DNA of 64,000 nucleotides from Mesorhizobium sp. CAU 1732 (GCF_039888675.1 NZ_JBDQQR010000002.1:162001-226000), one strand, 5' to 3'. Shown: positions 50,787 through 60,759, counted from the stretch's first letter. Notes: generated from the letters alone by a model not told the origin. A program made the numbers and translations.

Positions 50787-52397
50787 CTAAAACTCTTCCC
50801 AGCCCTCTTCCGCAGCTTCGGACCGGATCGCCAACGCCACACCGCCTGCACCCGTGACACGCGGCAAGGAGGCCGCAGCCGGCCTCGCGGATTTCGGTGA
50901 CGCCCTCGCGACCCTGTCGGGGGCTGTATGCTTGACAGCACCAATCCGGAAACGCCTCAGCTTTGCGCCGAGCTCATTCGCCTCGGCCTTGAGACGCTGC
51001 GATTCGGCTGATGTCTCTTCGACCATCGCTGCGTTCTTCTGGGTGATCTGATCCATCTGGCTGACGGCCGTATTGACCTCGCTGATGCCTTGCGACTGCT
51101 CGGCCGCAGCAGACGCGATACCCGTCATCAGATGATTGATTTCGTGAATGCGCCCGATCATGCTCGCCAGCGCTTCGCCTGCCGCCCCCACCAGCGAAAC
51201 GCCCGATTCGACGTGACCGCCGCTGGCGGAGATCAATTCCTTGATCTCCTTGGCCGAACTCGCGCAACGCTGCGCGAGGCTGCGCACTTCCTGCGCAACA
51301 ACGGCGAAGCCGCGCCCTGCTTCGCCGGCACGCGCCGCCTCGACGCCTGCATTGAGAGCGAGGAGATTGGTCTGGAACGCGATCTCGTCGATAACGCCGA
51401 TGATCGCCGCGATCTCCTGGGACGATTCCTTGATCTTCCCCATGGCGGTGACGGCTTCGGAAACGATCTTTTCGGACTGGCTGGCCTCGTCCTGCGTCGA
51501 CGCCACAACGCCGGACGCCTTGGCGGCGCTGTCGGCGGTGTGCCGGACGCTTTCCGCGAGTTCGTGCAACGCAGCGGAGCTTTCCTCCAGGCTGGCAGCC
51601 TGCTGCTCGGTGCGGCGCGACAGATCGTCGGATGCGGATGCAATGCCTTCCGCGCCTGCGAGGATCGACGACGACGTGCCATGCACTTCCGCAAGCGCCG
51701 CGCGCAACGCATCGACCGCCGAATTGAAGTTTCGCGCCATTTCGGCGAACTCCTCCGGCAAGGCGGCGCTGAGGCGGCTCTCCATGTTCCCGCCCGCAAG
51801 ATCGTTCAAGGCGTCGCCAAGCAGCGCAAGCGCCGCGCGCTGCGCGGTTTCCGCCTTGGCCTTTTCCTCCTCGGCCTGGCGTCGCGCTTCGGCGAGTTCG
51901 TCCAGATAGACGGAAATGGCGTAATCCATGTCGAGCATGGCCGCCTTCACCACAGTCGAAATTTCGGCTGCGAGCCCCGCCGTCTTGCGGCGGCCGAACC
52001 GCGATGGCCAGCGTTTCTCCATCACGGCGCCGATCAGCTTTTCCACGATCAACGCATAGCCGCCGATATACCAGCGGGGCTCAAGCCCGAGGCGGGCATG
52101 CGCCTTGCCGACTGCGGACACGCCGGCAACGTAGCGTTCATCGAATTCGGCAGCCGCGATCAGGTCCCAATGCGATTGCTGACGCTTCTTTGCCGACCCC
52201 ATCAGGCCATCGCTGGCGAAGAAGCGGCTTGTCTGAGGCGTCGCCTGCACCTTGGCGTAGAAATCGTCCAGCGCATCGCCGATCGACCCGGCGATCACCG
52301 GCTGCAGGGCGCGAAGCCGCTCCTTCGCACTCTTGTCGATTCCGATGAAATCCAGGCGCTCGTGCAGAGCGGCCATGTCGTGACTGTGGGTGTTCAT
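50787..52397 (-). CDS. globin-coupled methyl-accepting chemotaxis protein
   Basis: 536-residue soluble chemoreceptor. Residues about 10-170 form a protoglobin-type sensor with the likely haem-ligand His in [19 protein letters not shown]. After a coiled coil and HAMP-like segment comes the signalling domain with the tip [36 protein letters not shown]. The C-terminus is GWEEF, the pentapeptide that docks CheR/CheB. Oxygen or redox taxis is likely. There are no transmembrane helices. The ATG at 52397 is preferred to an in-frame ATG at 52466. Confidence 0.92.
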   Translation of the reverse strand: MNTHSHDMAALHERLDFIGIDKSAKERLRALQPVIAGSIGDALDDFYAKVQATPQTSRFFASDGLMGSAKKRQQSHWDLIAAAEFDERYVAGVSAVGKAHARLGLEPRWYIGGYALIVEKLIGAVMEKRWPSRFGRRKTAGLAAEISTVVKAAMLDMDYAISVYLDELAEARRQAEEEKAKAETAQRAALALLGDALNDLAGGNMESRLSAALPEEFAEMARNFNSAVDALRAALAEVHGTSSSILAGAEGIASASDDLSRRTEQQAASLEESSAALHELAESVRHTADSAAKASGVVASTQDEASQSEKIVSEAVTAMGKIKESSQEIAAIIGVIDEIAFQTNLLALNAGVEAARAGEAGRGFAVVAQEVRSLAQRCASSAKEIKELISASGGHVESGVSLVGAAGEALASMIGRIHEINHLMTGIASAAAEQSQGISEVNTAVSQMDQITQKNAAMVEETSAESQRLKAEANELGAKLRRFRIGAVKHTAPDRVARASPKSARPAAASLPRVTGAGGVALAIRSEAAEEGWEEF

Positions 52398-52571
52398 GCC
52401 TGCTTCCAGAGGATGGGTGGTGTCCGGAGAATGTCGAGCATGGTCGACTCTGGCACATGGCATCATGCCACAGTGGCGGCCCGCAGGGGGACTTTGCCTT
52501 CAGAAGCTACAAGACAGTGAAACGGTGAATAGCCGGTTAAGCCGAACCGGCACAGCAGCCCCCGGCAGCCC

Positions 52572-52603
52572 AAAAAACAACCCCGGCGCGAGCCGGGGCT
52601 GTT
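52572..52603 (-). terminator. intrinsic terminator of the small lipoprotein gene
   Basis: On the minus strand GCCCCGGC pairs with GCCGGGG across TCGC, then TTGTTTTTTG. It follows the lipoprotein stop by about 15 bases. Confidence 0.88.
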
Positions 52604-52615
52604 TGTTATGCCGGA

Positions 52616-52753
52616 CTATTGGGCAGGAGGCGGAGCCGCAGGCTGCTCGGTGATGCCGTCGGCTGGTGCTCCTTCTCCACCACCCGGATCGGTGCACGCA
52701 GAAAGCGCAAACATGACCAATCCGATAGCGGGCAAAATGATGCTGAACTTCAT
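52616..52753 (-). CDS. 45-residue lipoprotein
   Basis: Short reading frame: MKFSIILPAIGLVMFALSAC is a complete lipoprotein signal with Cys20 in the lipobox LSAC, and the mature part TDPGGGEGAPADGITEQPAA with PPPAQ is 26 residues long. An intrinsic terminator follows at once, and the codon pattern is typical of the genome. Proline/glycine-rich micro-lipoproteins of this kind are common in Rhizobiales but have no assigned role. The SD (GGGACAC) is weak. Confidence 0.75.
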   Translation of the reverse strand: MKFSIILPAIGLVMFALSACTDPGGGEGAPADGITEQPAAPPPAQ

Positions 52754-53030
52754 GTGTCCCTCACATAACTGTTCTCGCCCCCCGGAGCGTATTCAATCGT
52801 GAGGATCGGCCGAGGCGCAACCGCTGGATGGCTCAAGTTTGCTATCACCCGTTCACATTGCATCAGAACATGCGCCGTTACCGGATGATGCAGCCATCAA
52901 CAAACCGGTCGCATGGTCACGGCTCGCCAAACGGATAGCGGCGGCCGGCAAAGCCTAAGGCCAGAGGCGCCACGGGGCCCCATGAAGCTGATCATGCCCA
53001 GAAAACCGGACGTTAAAGCGCTAGCTTGAA

Positions 53031-53107
53031 TGGTGATCCCGACTGGATTCGAACCAGTGACCCCCAGATTAGGAATCTGGTGCTCTATCCTGCTGAGCTA
53101 CGGGACC
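53031..53107 (-). tRNA. tRNA-Arg (CCT anticodon)
   Basis: 77 nt including an encoded CCA. The acceptor stem GGTCCCG pairs with CGGGATC, the D arm has AGCTCAGCAGGATAGAGC, the anticodon arm CAGATTCCTAATCTG reads CCT, and the T arm has GGTTCGAATCC. It decodes AGG. Confidence 0.97.
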
Positions 53108-53188
53108 ACACGCTAGCGATATAACCGCTTCGATCCGGATCGCCAACTGGTTTGGCGCCCGGATCCATCATCTTCGTGACGAGCGCGA

Positions 53189-54352
53189 CTAACGTCCGAG
53201 CGCCGTTTCGGCGAGCTTCACCCAGTATGAGACGCCATGCGGGATCACCTCGTCATTGAAGTCGTAAGCGGGATTGTGCAGGTTGGCCGTGTCGCCATTG
53301 CCGAGGAAGATGAAGGCGCCCGGCCGTGATTCGAGCATGTAGGAGAAATCCTCGCCGCCCATGACCGGGTTGACGTCCGCCTGCACGTTCGGATCGCCGG
53401 CAACGCCGACAGCCACGCCCGCTGCGAAGGTCGCCTCGTCGGGATTGTTGTAGGTCACGGGATAGTTGACGTCGATGTCGACATGAACGCTCGCGCCGTT
53501 GGCAGCCGCGATGCCTTCGCAGATCGCCCGCATACGCTCGCGCGCCTTTTCGCCGACCTCGGTGCGCAGGGTGCGGATCGTTCCGGCCAGCTTGGCTTCC
53601 TGCGGAATGACGTTGTAGGCATCGCCTGCGTGAAACTTGGTGACCGACACGACGATCGAATCGATCGGATCGATCGTGCGGGCAGCGATCGTCTGCAATG
53701 CCTGCACCATCTGGCTGGCGGCGACGATCGGGTCGATGGTTCCATGCGGCATGGCGGCGTGGCCGCCCTTGCCCTTGATCGTGATCGTGAACTCGGCGGT
53801 CGCCGCCATGATCGGACCTGGGCGGATCGCGAACTGGCCAACGGGAAGCCCGGGCATGTTGTGCATGCCGAAGACGCGCGAAATCCCGAAGCGATCCATC
53901 ATGCCGTCATCGACCATGGCCTTGCCGCCGGCGCCGCCTTCTTCGGCGGGCTGGAAGATGACCGCGACCGAGCCCGCGAAGTTGCGGGTCTCGGACAGGT
54001 ACTTCGCCGCACCGAGGAGCATCGCCGTATGGCCGTCATGTCCGCAGGCGTGCATCCTTCCAGCGGTCTGGGACGCGTAGGGCTTGCCGGTGATCTCGGT
54101 CAGCGGCAGGGCATCCATGTCGGCGCGCAGGCCGATCGTCGGCCCCGCACCGAGATTGCCCTTGATGATGCCGACGACGCCGGTGCGGCCGATGCCCGGC
54201 ACGACCTCGTCACATCCGAAGGCACGCAGCTTCTCGGCGACGAAGGCCGACGTCTGGTGCACGTCGTAGAGCAACTCGGGAATGGTGTGCAGATGCTGCC
54301 GCCATCCGGTCACTTCGTCATGCATTTCAGCTACGCGGTTGATAATCGGCAT
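53189..54352 (-). CDS. M20-family amidohydrolase (hippurate hydrolase/aminoacylase-like)
   Basis: 387-residue metallopeptidase-fold amidohydrolase. Metal-site motifs are RADMDALPL, GRMHACGHDGHTAMLLGAA, FQPAEEGGAGGKAM and GMHNMP, with GGEDFSY near the end. Members deacylate N-acyl amino acids such as hippurate or indole-acetyl conjugates, or act in cysteine/ergothioneine routes. The substrate is open. It diverges from the D,D-carboxypeptidase gene. Confidence 0.92.
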   Translation of the reverse strand: MPIINRVAEMHDEVTGWRQHLHTIPELLYDVHQTSAFVAEKLRAFGCDEVVPGIGRTGVVGIIKGNLGAGPTIGLRADMDALPLTEITGKPYASQTAGRMHACGHDGHTAMLLGAAKYLSETRNFAGSVAVIFQPAEEGGAGGKAMVDDGMMDRFGISRVFGMHNMPGLPVGQFAIRPGPIMAATAEFTITIKGKGGHAAMPHGTIDPIVAASQMVQALQTIAARTIDPIDSIVVSVTKFHAGDAYNVIPQEAKLAGTIRTLRTEVGEKARERMRAICEGIAAANGASVHVDIDVNYPVTYNNPDEATFAAGVAVGVAGDPNVQADVNPVMGGEDFSYMLESRPGAFIFLGNGDTANLHNPAYDFNDEVIPHGVSYWVKLAETALGR

Positions 54353-54555
54353 GTGGATACGACCTCGGCTTGGGCTCGGACTGCATCAACCATCACGTGA
54401 ACTTGCCTCGACGGCTTTGCCATCTTGGCGTCACATAGGCTAAATAGCAGGAACGGATGTTCGGGGCCCCGTTGTTTGGCTTGGATCGGCGGCTGGCACC
54501 GTCACGAAAGACCTTACTGACCGCAGGGCGATCACGGCAAGAGGCGATTTCTGAA

Positions 54556-55659
54556 TTGACGATACGGCGGAAGATTATCACACGCGGTCTTGCGACGGCC
54601 CTGGCGTCGCTGCTGATGGCGAGCGCGTCCCAGGCAGGACCATCCGTGCTCGTCGATCTCGGCACCGGCAAGGTGCTCGAGCAGGAGGACGCGTTCGCGC
54701 CCTGGTATCCGGCCTCGCTCACCAAGCTGATGACGACCTTCGTCACCTTCCGCGCCATCAAGGCCGGAGAGATCACGATGGAATCGCCGATCCGGGTTTC
54801 GGAACGCGCCTCGAAGGAACCGCCGAGCAAGATGGGCTTCAAGCCCGGCTCGGTGCTCACCGTCGACAACGCCATCAAGATTCTGATGGTGAAATCCGCC
54901 AACGACATCGCAACGGCCGTCGCCGAAAGCGTTGGCGGCTCGCGTCAGGCCTTCGTGGAACGGATGAACGCCGAGGCGCAGCGTCTCGGCATGTCGAACA
55001 CGCGCTTCGCCAACGCGCACGGCCTCCATGCCGACGAGCAGATGACGACCGCCCGCGATCTCGCCGTGCTGGCGATGGCGCTGCGCAACGAGTTCCCGCA
55101 ATATGCCGGTTATTATTCGCTCGAGGCGATCAAGTCGGGTGAGTCGCTGATGGAGAACCACAACGACCTCATCATGCGATTCGACGGCGCCAACGGCATG
55201 AAGACTGGTTATACCTGCCCTTCAGGCTTCAACCTGATCGCGTCCGCGACGCGCAACGGACGCACGTTGATGGCCGTCGTGATCGGCGAACCGACGGTCG
55301 AGGCCCGCGCGGACAAGGCCGCCAACCTGCTCGCCAAGGGTTTTGAGACGTCAGGAGACACCGCGCCCTTCCTCGGCCAGCTTCGTCCGAACGGCACCGA
55401 AGCCGCGCAACCGATCAATTTGCGCTCGACGATCTGCACGGAAGAGCACTGGAAGGTGGTGACCGAGGCCCGCGGGCCGGCCGGCAAGCCGGTCTACACC
55501 TCGCCCCACATCAAGGAACCGACGCGCGAGCCGGTGGTTGTCGCAGTCGGGCTCGGTGGCGCGACAGGCCCTGAATCGCCCGCGCCGCGCTATGCCGATG
55601 TCCCGATCCCGACGCCCCGGCCCGATTATGCGCCTGGCGCGATGGCCGAAGGCGGCTGA
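54556..55659 (+). CDS. D-alanyl-D-alanine carboxypeptidase (penicillin-binding protein)
   Basis: Periplasmic PBP5/6-like enzyme trimming peptidoglycan stem peptides. From a TTG at 54556 it has 367 residues: signal peptide TIRRKIITRGLATALASLLM then ASASQA, the serine motif SLTK (54-57), the SAN motif in VKSANDIATA and KTG in GMKTGYT. An in-frame ATG at 54457 would add 33 residues before the signal peptide and is considered less likely. The proline-rich C-terminus lacks an obvious amphipathic anchor. Confidence 0.9.
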   Translation: MTIRRKIITRGLATALASLLMASASQAGPSVLVDLGTGKVLEQEDAFAPWYPASLTKLMTTFVTFRAIKAGEITMESPIRVSERASKEPPSKMGFKPGSVLTVDNAIKILMVKSANDIATAVAESVGGSRQAFVERMNAEAQRLGMSNTRFANAHGLHADEQMTTARDLAVLAMALRNEFPQYAGYYSLEAIKSGESLMENHNDLIMRFDGANGMKTGYTCPSGFNLIASATRNGRTLMAVVIGEPTVEARADKAANLLAKGFETSGDTAPFLGQLRPNGTEAAQPINLRSTICTEEHWKVVTEARGPAGKPVYTSPHIKEPTREPVVVAVGLGGATGPESPAPRYADVPIPTPRPDYAPGAMAEGG

Positions 55660-55664
55660 TCGCA

Positions 55665-56777
55665 GTGACCCATCAGCCGATCGCCGTTTCGATCCTCACC
55701 GGCTTTCTCGGTGCGGGCAAGACTACGCTTCTCAACCGCCTGCTCAAGGACCCCGCGCTCGAAGCGACCGCGGTGATCATCAACGAGTATGGTGAGGTCG
55801 GCATCGATCATCTGCTGGTCGAGAAAGCGACGGACGGCATCATCGAACTGGCCGATGGCTGCATCTGCTGCACCGTTCGCGGCGAACTGGTCGATACCCT
55901 TGCCGACATCGTCGACCGCATGCAGACGGGCAAGATCGCTCCGCTGAAGAGGATCGTCATCGAGACGACCGGCCTCGCCGACCCGGTGCCCGTACTTCAC
56001 GCGGTGATGGGCCACCCTGCTTTGTCGCAGGCCTTCCGGCTGGACGGCGTCATCTGCGTGGTGGATGCGGTCAATGGCGGCGCGACGCTCGACGCCCATG
56101 CGGAAGCCGTGCGCCAGATCGCCGTCGCCGACCGGATCGTCATCGCGAAATCCGACCTTGCCGAAGCCGAGGGCGTGACGGCGTTGCGCACACGCCTGCG
56201 CACGCTGAACCCTTCCGCCGACATGCTGGAAGCCGACGATGGCACGACCGGCGTCGCAGCCCTTTTCGAATGTGGCGTCTACAACCCGGAAACGAAGACG
56301 GCGGATGTACAACGCTGGCTGGGCGAGGCCCGGCAGCATGATCATCATGATCATGCGCATCATCATGACCACGATCATGAGCACGATCACCACCACGCCC
56401 ATGACGATCGCGTGAGGTCGGTCTCGCTTGTGCATGATCGGCCGGTGCCATTTTCCGCCATCGAGATGTTCTTCGACCTGCTGCGCTCGACGCAGGGTGA
56501 AAAACTCCTGCGCATGAAAGGCGTCATCGAACTGGAGGACGACCCGGATCGCCCTCTCGTGATTCACGGCGTGCAGAAGCTGATGCATCCGCCGGCACGC
56601 CTGCCCTCCTGGCCGGACGGGCCGCGCGGCACCCGCATCGTCCTGATCACCTACGACCTGCCGGAAGATTATGTGAGGCGGTTGTTCTCGGCATTCACGA
56701 GCACACCCACGATCGACACGCCGGATCGCGCGGCGATGGAAGAGAACCCGTTGGCCATCGCGGGCTACAAGGCGTAG
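55665..56777 (+). CDS. CobW/COG0523 family GTPase (metallochaperone-like)
   Basis: 370 residues with P-loop GFLGAGKTTLLNRLL (13-27), the metal motif GCICCTVRGEL near 65, and NKxD-like AKSD. A His/Asp-rich stretch (about 223-247, with more than ten histidines) precedes the C-terminal CobW_C domain. COG0523 proteins deliver zinc or cobalt to client enzymes. cobST lies 30 kb away, so a cobalamin role is possible, but the His-rich loop equally suits zinc. GTG start at 55665, 6 bp after the carboxypeptidase stop. Confidence 0.92.
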   Translation: MTHQPIAVSILTGFLGAGKTTLLNRLLKDPALEATAVIINEYGEVGIDHLLVEKATDGIIELADGCICCTVRGELVDTLADIVDRMQTGKIAPLKRIVIETTGLADPVPVLHAVMGHPALSQAFRLDGVICVVDAVNGGATLDAHAEAVRQIAVADRIVIAKSDLAEAEGVTALRTRLRTLNPSADMLEADDGTTGVAALFECGVYNPETKTADVQRWLGEARQHDHHDHAHHHDHDHEHDHHHAHDDRVRSVSLVHDRPVPFSAIEMFFDLLRSTQGEKLLRMKGVIELEDDPDRPLVIHGVQKLMHPPARLPSWPDGPRGTRIVLITYDLPEDYVRRLFSAFTSTPTIDTPDRAAMEENPLAIAGYKA

Positions 56778-56788
56778 CAATCAGGGCG

Positions 56789-57031
56789 TCAGAGCTGGCC
56801 GCGCTCGATCAGGAAGCGGTGTCCACCTTCCACGGCTGAACTTTCGATGAGGCGATGGCCCGCCTCCTGGCAAAAGGCCGGAATGTCGATGACGGCGAGA
56901 GGGTCGGTCGTCTCGACGCAGAGCATGACGCCCGAACGCATGGTCGACAGCCGCTTGCGCGTGCGCAGGACGGGCAGCGGACAGTTGAGCCCTCTCAGAT
57001 CATAGACCGCGACGGCGTCCAAGCGGATCAT
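56789..57031 (-). CDS. tusA: TusA-family sulfurtransferase
   Basis: 80-residue sulfur carrier. The motif LRGLNCPLPVLRTRKRL gives the active Cys in the CPxP signature near residue 17. TusA proteins relay persulfide sulfur for tRNA thiolation and cofactor synthesis. Its start overlaps the L,D-transpeptidase stop by four bases, so they are transcribed together; a functional link between them is not evident. Confidence 0.94.
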   Translation of the reverse strand: MIRLDAVAVYDLRGLNCPLPVLRTRKRLSTMRSGVMLCVETTDPLAVIDIPAFCQEAGHRLIESSAVEGGHRFLIERGQL

Positions 57032-58422
57032 CCGCCGAAGAGGCCGGTAAGGCGCTTGCGCAGGCCAAGGCCGCCGGTTTCCGGGGGTGGCGAATTCGTC
57101 ACCGCCGCGGCCGGCATCACCTCCGCCTCAGCGCCTGCCTGTGTCTGCGCGGTCTGTGTCGCGGCGGTTTGCGGCGCCGGAGTCTGTGGCGCAGCGGGCG
57201 CTGCCGCCGTGGCAATGGCCGGCGCGTCAGGCATCGGCGCAACATCGACGGGCTGAGTATCCGCAGGCGCGCGGCGGAAGGGGAAGAGCGACAGCATCGA
57301 CGGTTTGGACGGAACCGCCTGCGGCGCGACTGCCTGCTGCTGAGCGGCCTGCTGTGCGGCCGGCGCTGGCGTCGGCACCACGGCGACAGTCGTCTCAAGT
57401 ACCTGCGGGGCCGGCTTTTCGGCCACCAGGATTTCGGGCTTGGCAAGCGTCGGCGGCTCGCGCATCACCCGCTCGCCCCGCGCGCGTCGGCGCGACCAAT
57501 CGGCGACGAGCGCTGCCTCTTCCAGCCCGGCGATGGTAGGCGCCGGAGCGGTCGGCTTCTTGAACGTACCGTTTGCCGCCTTGAATGCCGCATCGTAGGT
57601 GTTCTGGTAGCTCTTGTATGCGACCTGCAACGACTGCGGCTGCGTCGTCGCCGGGCATGCGGCCGAAGGCGAGAACGTGCTGCCGTCCGCGGCCATCTGG
57701 TTGAAGACGTAACGCTTCTCGCAGACATCGACCTTGGGCGGGACCTTGGTGATCTCGAAGTGGTCGTAGCCTTCCTTCAGCATGGTCCAGAACGCGTAGT
57801 TCCGGTCCTCCTTGTAGCGGGCCATATTGGCCGCCGTCATGCGGAACGGGAAAGCCTGGATCTGGAATTCGGTCTGTCCGCCGGCGAACGCGTCACGCGC
57901 CAGCGCATAGATCTGTTCGATCTGCCCGTCGGTCATCGAATAGCAGCCAGCCGACGAGCAGGCGCCATGGACCATCAGATGCTGCCCGGTGCGGCCGTTC
58001 GCGCGGTCGTAGCTGTTGGGAAAGCCGATGTTGAACGCAAGATGGTAGCTCGACTGCGGGTTCATCTGGTGCGGTCGGACCGAGTAAAACCCTTCCGGTG
58101 CCTGACGATCGCCTTCCGTGAACTTCGGCCCGAGACGGCCGGACCACTTGCAGATGTCGTAGCTGATCGCGAGGTCGTAGCGCCCGGAGGACTTCTGTTT
58201 CCAGACCTCCAGCGTCGCCTCTTCCTTGAAGATGCGGAGCATGATGGGCGCTGTCGTCGACATGCCCTTGGCGCGCATCGACTGCACGAGTTGTTCCGGC
58301 AACGGCTTGGTGGCCTTGGGGCCGGCGGTGGTCGTCGGCGCGATTTCCTCGAGCGTCCCGTTGCAGCCCGCCAGCGCGAGACCTGCAACCAACAGAACGG
58401 CGCTTGCGATGCTGGTCTTCAT
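57028..58422 (-). CDS. L,D-transpeptidase-family lipoprotein (YafK/YkuD-like)
   Basis: 464 residues. A lipoprotein signal ends at Cys20 (LALAGC). The YkuD-type catalytic region holds His152 and Cys160 in HLMVHGACSSAGCYSMTD, the murein L,D-transpeptidase signature in its YafK-like form. The C-terminal 170 residues are Ala/Pro/Gln-rich low complexity ending in LRKRLTGLFGG. The enzyme would crosslink or hydrolyse peptidoglycan in the periplasm. It precedes tusA. Confidence 0.9.
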   Translation of the reverse strand: MKTSIASAVLLVAGLALAGCNGTLEEIAPTTTAGPKATKPLPEQLVQSMRAKGMSTTAPIMLRIFKEEATLEVWKQKSSGRYDLAISYDICKWSGRLGPKFTEGDRQAPEGFYSVRPHQMNPQSSYHLAFNIGFPNSYDRANGRTGQHLMVHGACSSAGCYSMTDGQIEQIYALARDAFAGGQTEFQIQAFPFRMTAANMARYKEDRNYAFWTMLKEGYDHFEITKVPPKVDVCEKRYVFNQMAADGSTFSPSAACPATTQPQSLQVAYKSYQNTYDAAFKAANGTFKKPTAPAPTIAGLEEAALVADWSRRRARGERVMREPPTLAKPEILVAEKPAPQVLETTVAVVPTPAPAAQQAAQQQAVAPQAVPSKPSMLSLFPFRRAPADTQPVDVAPMPDAPAIATAAAPAAPQTPAPQTAATQTAQTQAGAEAEVMPAAAVTNSPPPETGGLGLRKRLTGLFGG

Positions 58423-58638
58423 TGGATCGTCGTTCTGCCCTGAATGCCAAAAACCGGAAGCGCGCGTTCGTCCGCCGCAACGGTGTATCCCGACACCGAT
58501 ACTGAATCGGTTAACCTTGAAAATCCGTTACCGCAATGTACGTCACCGCGCCGTCACGGCAAAGTCATCGGGGACGACTTTGTTATTGAAAGTAAAGTCC
58601 GGGCAATTTTGTGGCAGGAAATGGGCCGGAACGGCCCG

Positions 58639-59589
58639 TCAGAGCGTGCGGCCCATGGCTAGGAACTTCTCCCGGCGCTGCTCGCGGAAGTCCATATTGC
58701 CCTGGCGCAATTCTTCGAAGCCCTTCGAGATCTGCGCTCCGGCAGCCTCGATGATCGCCTCCGGCGCGCGGTGGGCGCCACCCAGCGGCTCGGCGATGAT
58801 GCCGTCGATGATCTTGAGCTCGAGCAGGTCCTGCGCGGTGATCTTCATGTTCGTCGCCGCATCTTTCGACCGCGTCGTATCGCGCCACAGGATCGAAGCC
58901 GCGCCTTCCGGCGAAATCACCGAATAGATCGAATGTTCGAGCATGTAGACCTGGTTGGCGACGGCGATCGCGATCGCCCCGCCTGACCCGCCCTCGCCGA
59001 TGATCAGCGAAATGCTGGGCGAGCGCAGCGACAGGCAGGCCGACGTCGAGCGTGCGATCGCTTCCGCCTGGCCGCGTTCCTCCGCCCCGATGCCGGGATA
59101 GGCGCCGGCGGTATCGACCAGGCTGATGACCGGGATGCCGAAGCGATCCGCCATCTCCATGACACGCACGGCCTTTCGGTAGCCCTCCGGGCGTGCGCTG
59201 CCGAAATTGTGCTTGAGCCGGCTCTGGGTGTCGTTGCCCTTCTCCAGCCCCAACACGGCAACGGATTCGCCATTGAAGCGGGCGAAGCCGGCGATTACGG
59301 CATTGTCCTCGCCAAAGGCGCGATCGCCGGCAAGCGGCGTGAACTCGGTGAACAGCGCGCGCACATAATCCAGGCAATGCGGCCGGTCGGGATGGCGGGC
59401 GACCTGCACCTTCTGCCACGGCGTCAGCGCGCGATAGGCCTCGCGCAGCGCATCCTTGGAGCGCTTTTCCAGCCGCGATATCTCGTCACCGACATCGACC
59501 GCCTCGCCGTTTTCCGAAAGCTTCTTGAGCTCCAGGATTTTGCCTTCGAGGTCTGCGACCGGCTTTTCGAAATCGAGATAATTGAACAT
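58639..59589 (-). CDS. accA: acetyl-CoA carboxylase carboxyltransferase subunit alpha
   Basis: 316 residues, normal for AccA. With AccD it transfers the carboxyl group from biotin to acetyl-CoA, forming malonyl-CoA. Motifs are YLDFEKPVADLEGKI at the start, RHPDRPHCLDYV, ISLVDTAGAYPGIGAEERGQ and IIGEGGSGGAIAIAVA. The ATG at 59589 gives MFNYLDFEKP, the family start, so an in-frame start at 59607 is rejected. It lies downstream of xerD on the same strand. Confidence 0.97.
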   Translation of the reverse strand: MFNYLDFEKPVADLEGKILELKKLSENGEAVDVGDEISRLEKRSKDALREAYRALTPWQKVQVARHPDRPHCLDYVRALFTEFTPLAGDRAFGEDNAVIAGFARFNGESVAVLGLEKGNDTQSRLKHNFGSARPEGYRKAVRVMEMADRFGIPVISLVDTAGAYPGIGAEERGQAEAIARSTSACLSLRSPSISLIIGEGGSGGAIAIAVANQVYMLEHSIYSVISPEGAASILWRDTTRSKDAATNMKITAQDLLELKIIDGIIAEPLGGAHRAPEAIIEAAGAQISKGFEELRQGNMDFREQRREKFLAMGRTL

Positions 59590-59678
59590 TCGCGCTGCTG
59601 CATCCAAGGGTGTAGTGCGGTGAAGAAGCCTCCGAAAGGCTCGTTCGCGGCCAAAAAGGCCCGCCTCACATAACGATA

Positions 59679-60608
59679 CTAGTGCGGGTCGGCAAGCGGG
59701 TGATGCTTGCTCACCAGTTCGACCAGCCTGTTTTCAAGGACATGTGTATAGATTTGCGTCGTCGATATGTCCGCGTGACCGAGAAGTTGCTGGACGGTGC
59801 GCAAATCCGCGCCGTTCTGCAGCAGGTGGCTGGCGAAGGCGTGGCGAAGGACGTGAGGCGACACCTTGGCCGCCGGAACGCCTGCCCTAGCGGCAAGACC
59901 CTTCAATTCGCGCGCAAAAACCTGCCGCGGCACATGACCGGCCTCGGATGAGGACGGGAAGAGATACGGACTTTCGCCAAACCTTGGCACGCCTTTCCGC
60001 ACGGCAAGCCAGGCCTTGAGGGCGCTTCTGGCCTTGGTCGACAGCGGCACCATGCGATCCTTCGACCCCTTGCCACGCACGACGAAGAAACGTTCGTCGC
60101 GCAGCGCGACGCTGACGGGCAGCGCCACGAGTTCGGACACGCGCAACCCGGTCGCATAGAGCGTCTCGACAAGCGCTTGCAGGCGGATAGCGGCGAGAAC
60201 CGCCGCGTCGTCGGGAGCATCCTTCGTCTCGACCTCCGCCCGTTGCAGAAGTTTCGCGACCGCATCCTCCTGCATCGTCCTGGGCAGGGACCTGCCCTTT
60301 CGCGGCGGATCGATCACGGCGGTCGGGTCGTCGCTGCGAAGGCCTTCGGCATAGAGGAACTTGAAGAACTGGCGCGCTGCCGACAGCATCCGCGCCTGGG
60401 ACGACGACGCGAAGCCCCGCGCCGCGATCTCGTCGATCCATGCCCGCAAATCGGACGAGGTAGCCGTCGCCAGGCCCGCGCCCTTGCGCGCCATATAGCC
60501 GGATGCGTCCTCGAGATCGCGACGATACGCGGCAAGCGTGTTTTCGCTCGCACCGCGCTCGGCGCTCATCATCTCCAGGAAGGCCTCGACCCTCGAACCG
60601 CTGTTCAA
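59679..60608 (-). CDS. xerD: tyrosine recombinase XerD
   Basis: Resolves chromosome dimers at dif with XerC. From a TTG at 60608 it has 309 residues, the normal length, beginning [22 protein letters not shown] stands 7 bases before this TTG, whereas in-frame ATG 60671 would add 21 residues without family character. Catalytic residues are Arg in ATGLRVSEL, Lys in [17 protein letters not shown], and Tyr in STTQIYTHV. It precedes accA, a conserved rhizobial order. Confidence 0.94.
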   Translation of the reverse strand: MNSGSRVEAFLEMMSAERGASENTLAAYRRDLEDASGYMARKGAGLATATSSDLRAWIDEIAARGFASSSQARMLSAARQFFKFLYAEGLRSDDPTAVIDPPRKGRSLPRTMQEDAVAKLLQRAEVETKDAPDDAAVLAAIRLQALVETLYATGLRVSELVALPVSVALRDERFFVVRGKGSKDRMVPLSTKARSALKAWLAVRKGVPRFGESPYLFPSSSEAGHVPRQVFARELKGLAARAGVPAAKVSPHVLRHAFASHLLQNGADLRTVQQLLGHADISTTQIYTHVLENRLVELVSKHHPLADPH

Positions 60609-60710
60609 ATCCGGACTCCTTGAACGTGTGGGAGACACTACCGCGCGGCGGCTTTTCAAAGTGTGAACCAAGCCGATTCGAGCGCAAACGCGTGTCCAGC
60701 AAGGCCCGCA

Positions 60711-60736
60711 GGAACTTTTCCGGATGTCAAGTCGTT
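60711..60736 (+). promoter_or_regulatory. EcfG promoter for the 111-residue protein gene
   Basis: GGAAC (60711-60715), 17 bases, CGTT (60733-60736), 24 bp before the ATG at 60760. Confidence 0.82.
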
Positions 60737-60759
60737 AACTGCTCCGAAAGGAACGCGTC

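Noticed and set aside
54450..54473. GGAAC followed by CGTT before the D,D-carboxypeptidase gene
   Set aside because: The spacer is 15 bases, outside the 16-17 found at the ten accepted EcfG sites, and the gene is a housekeeping type.
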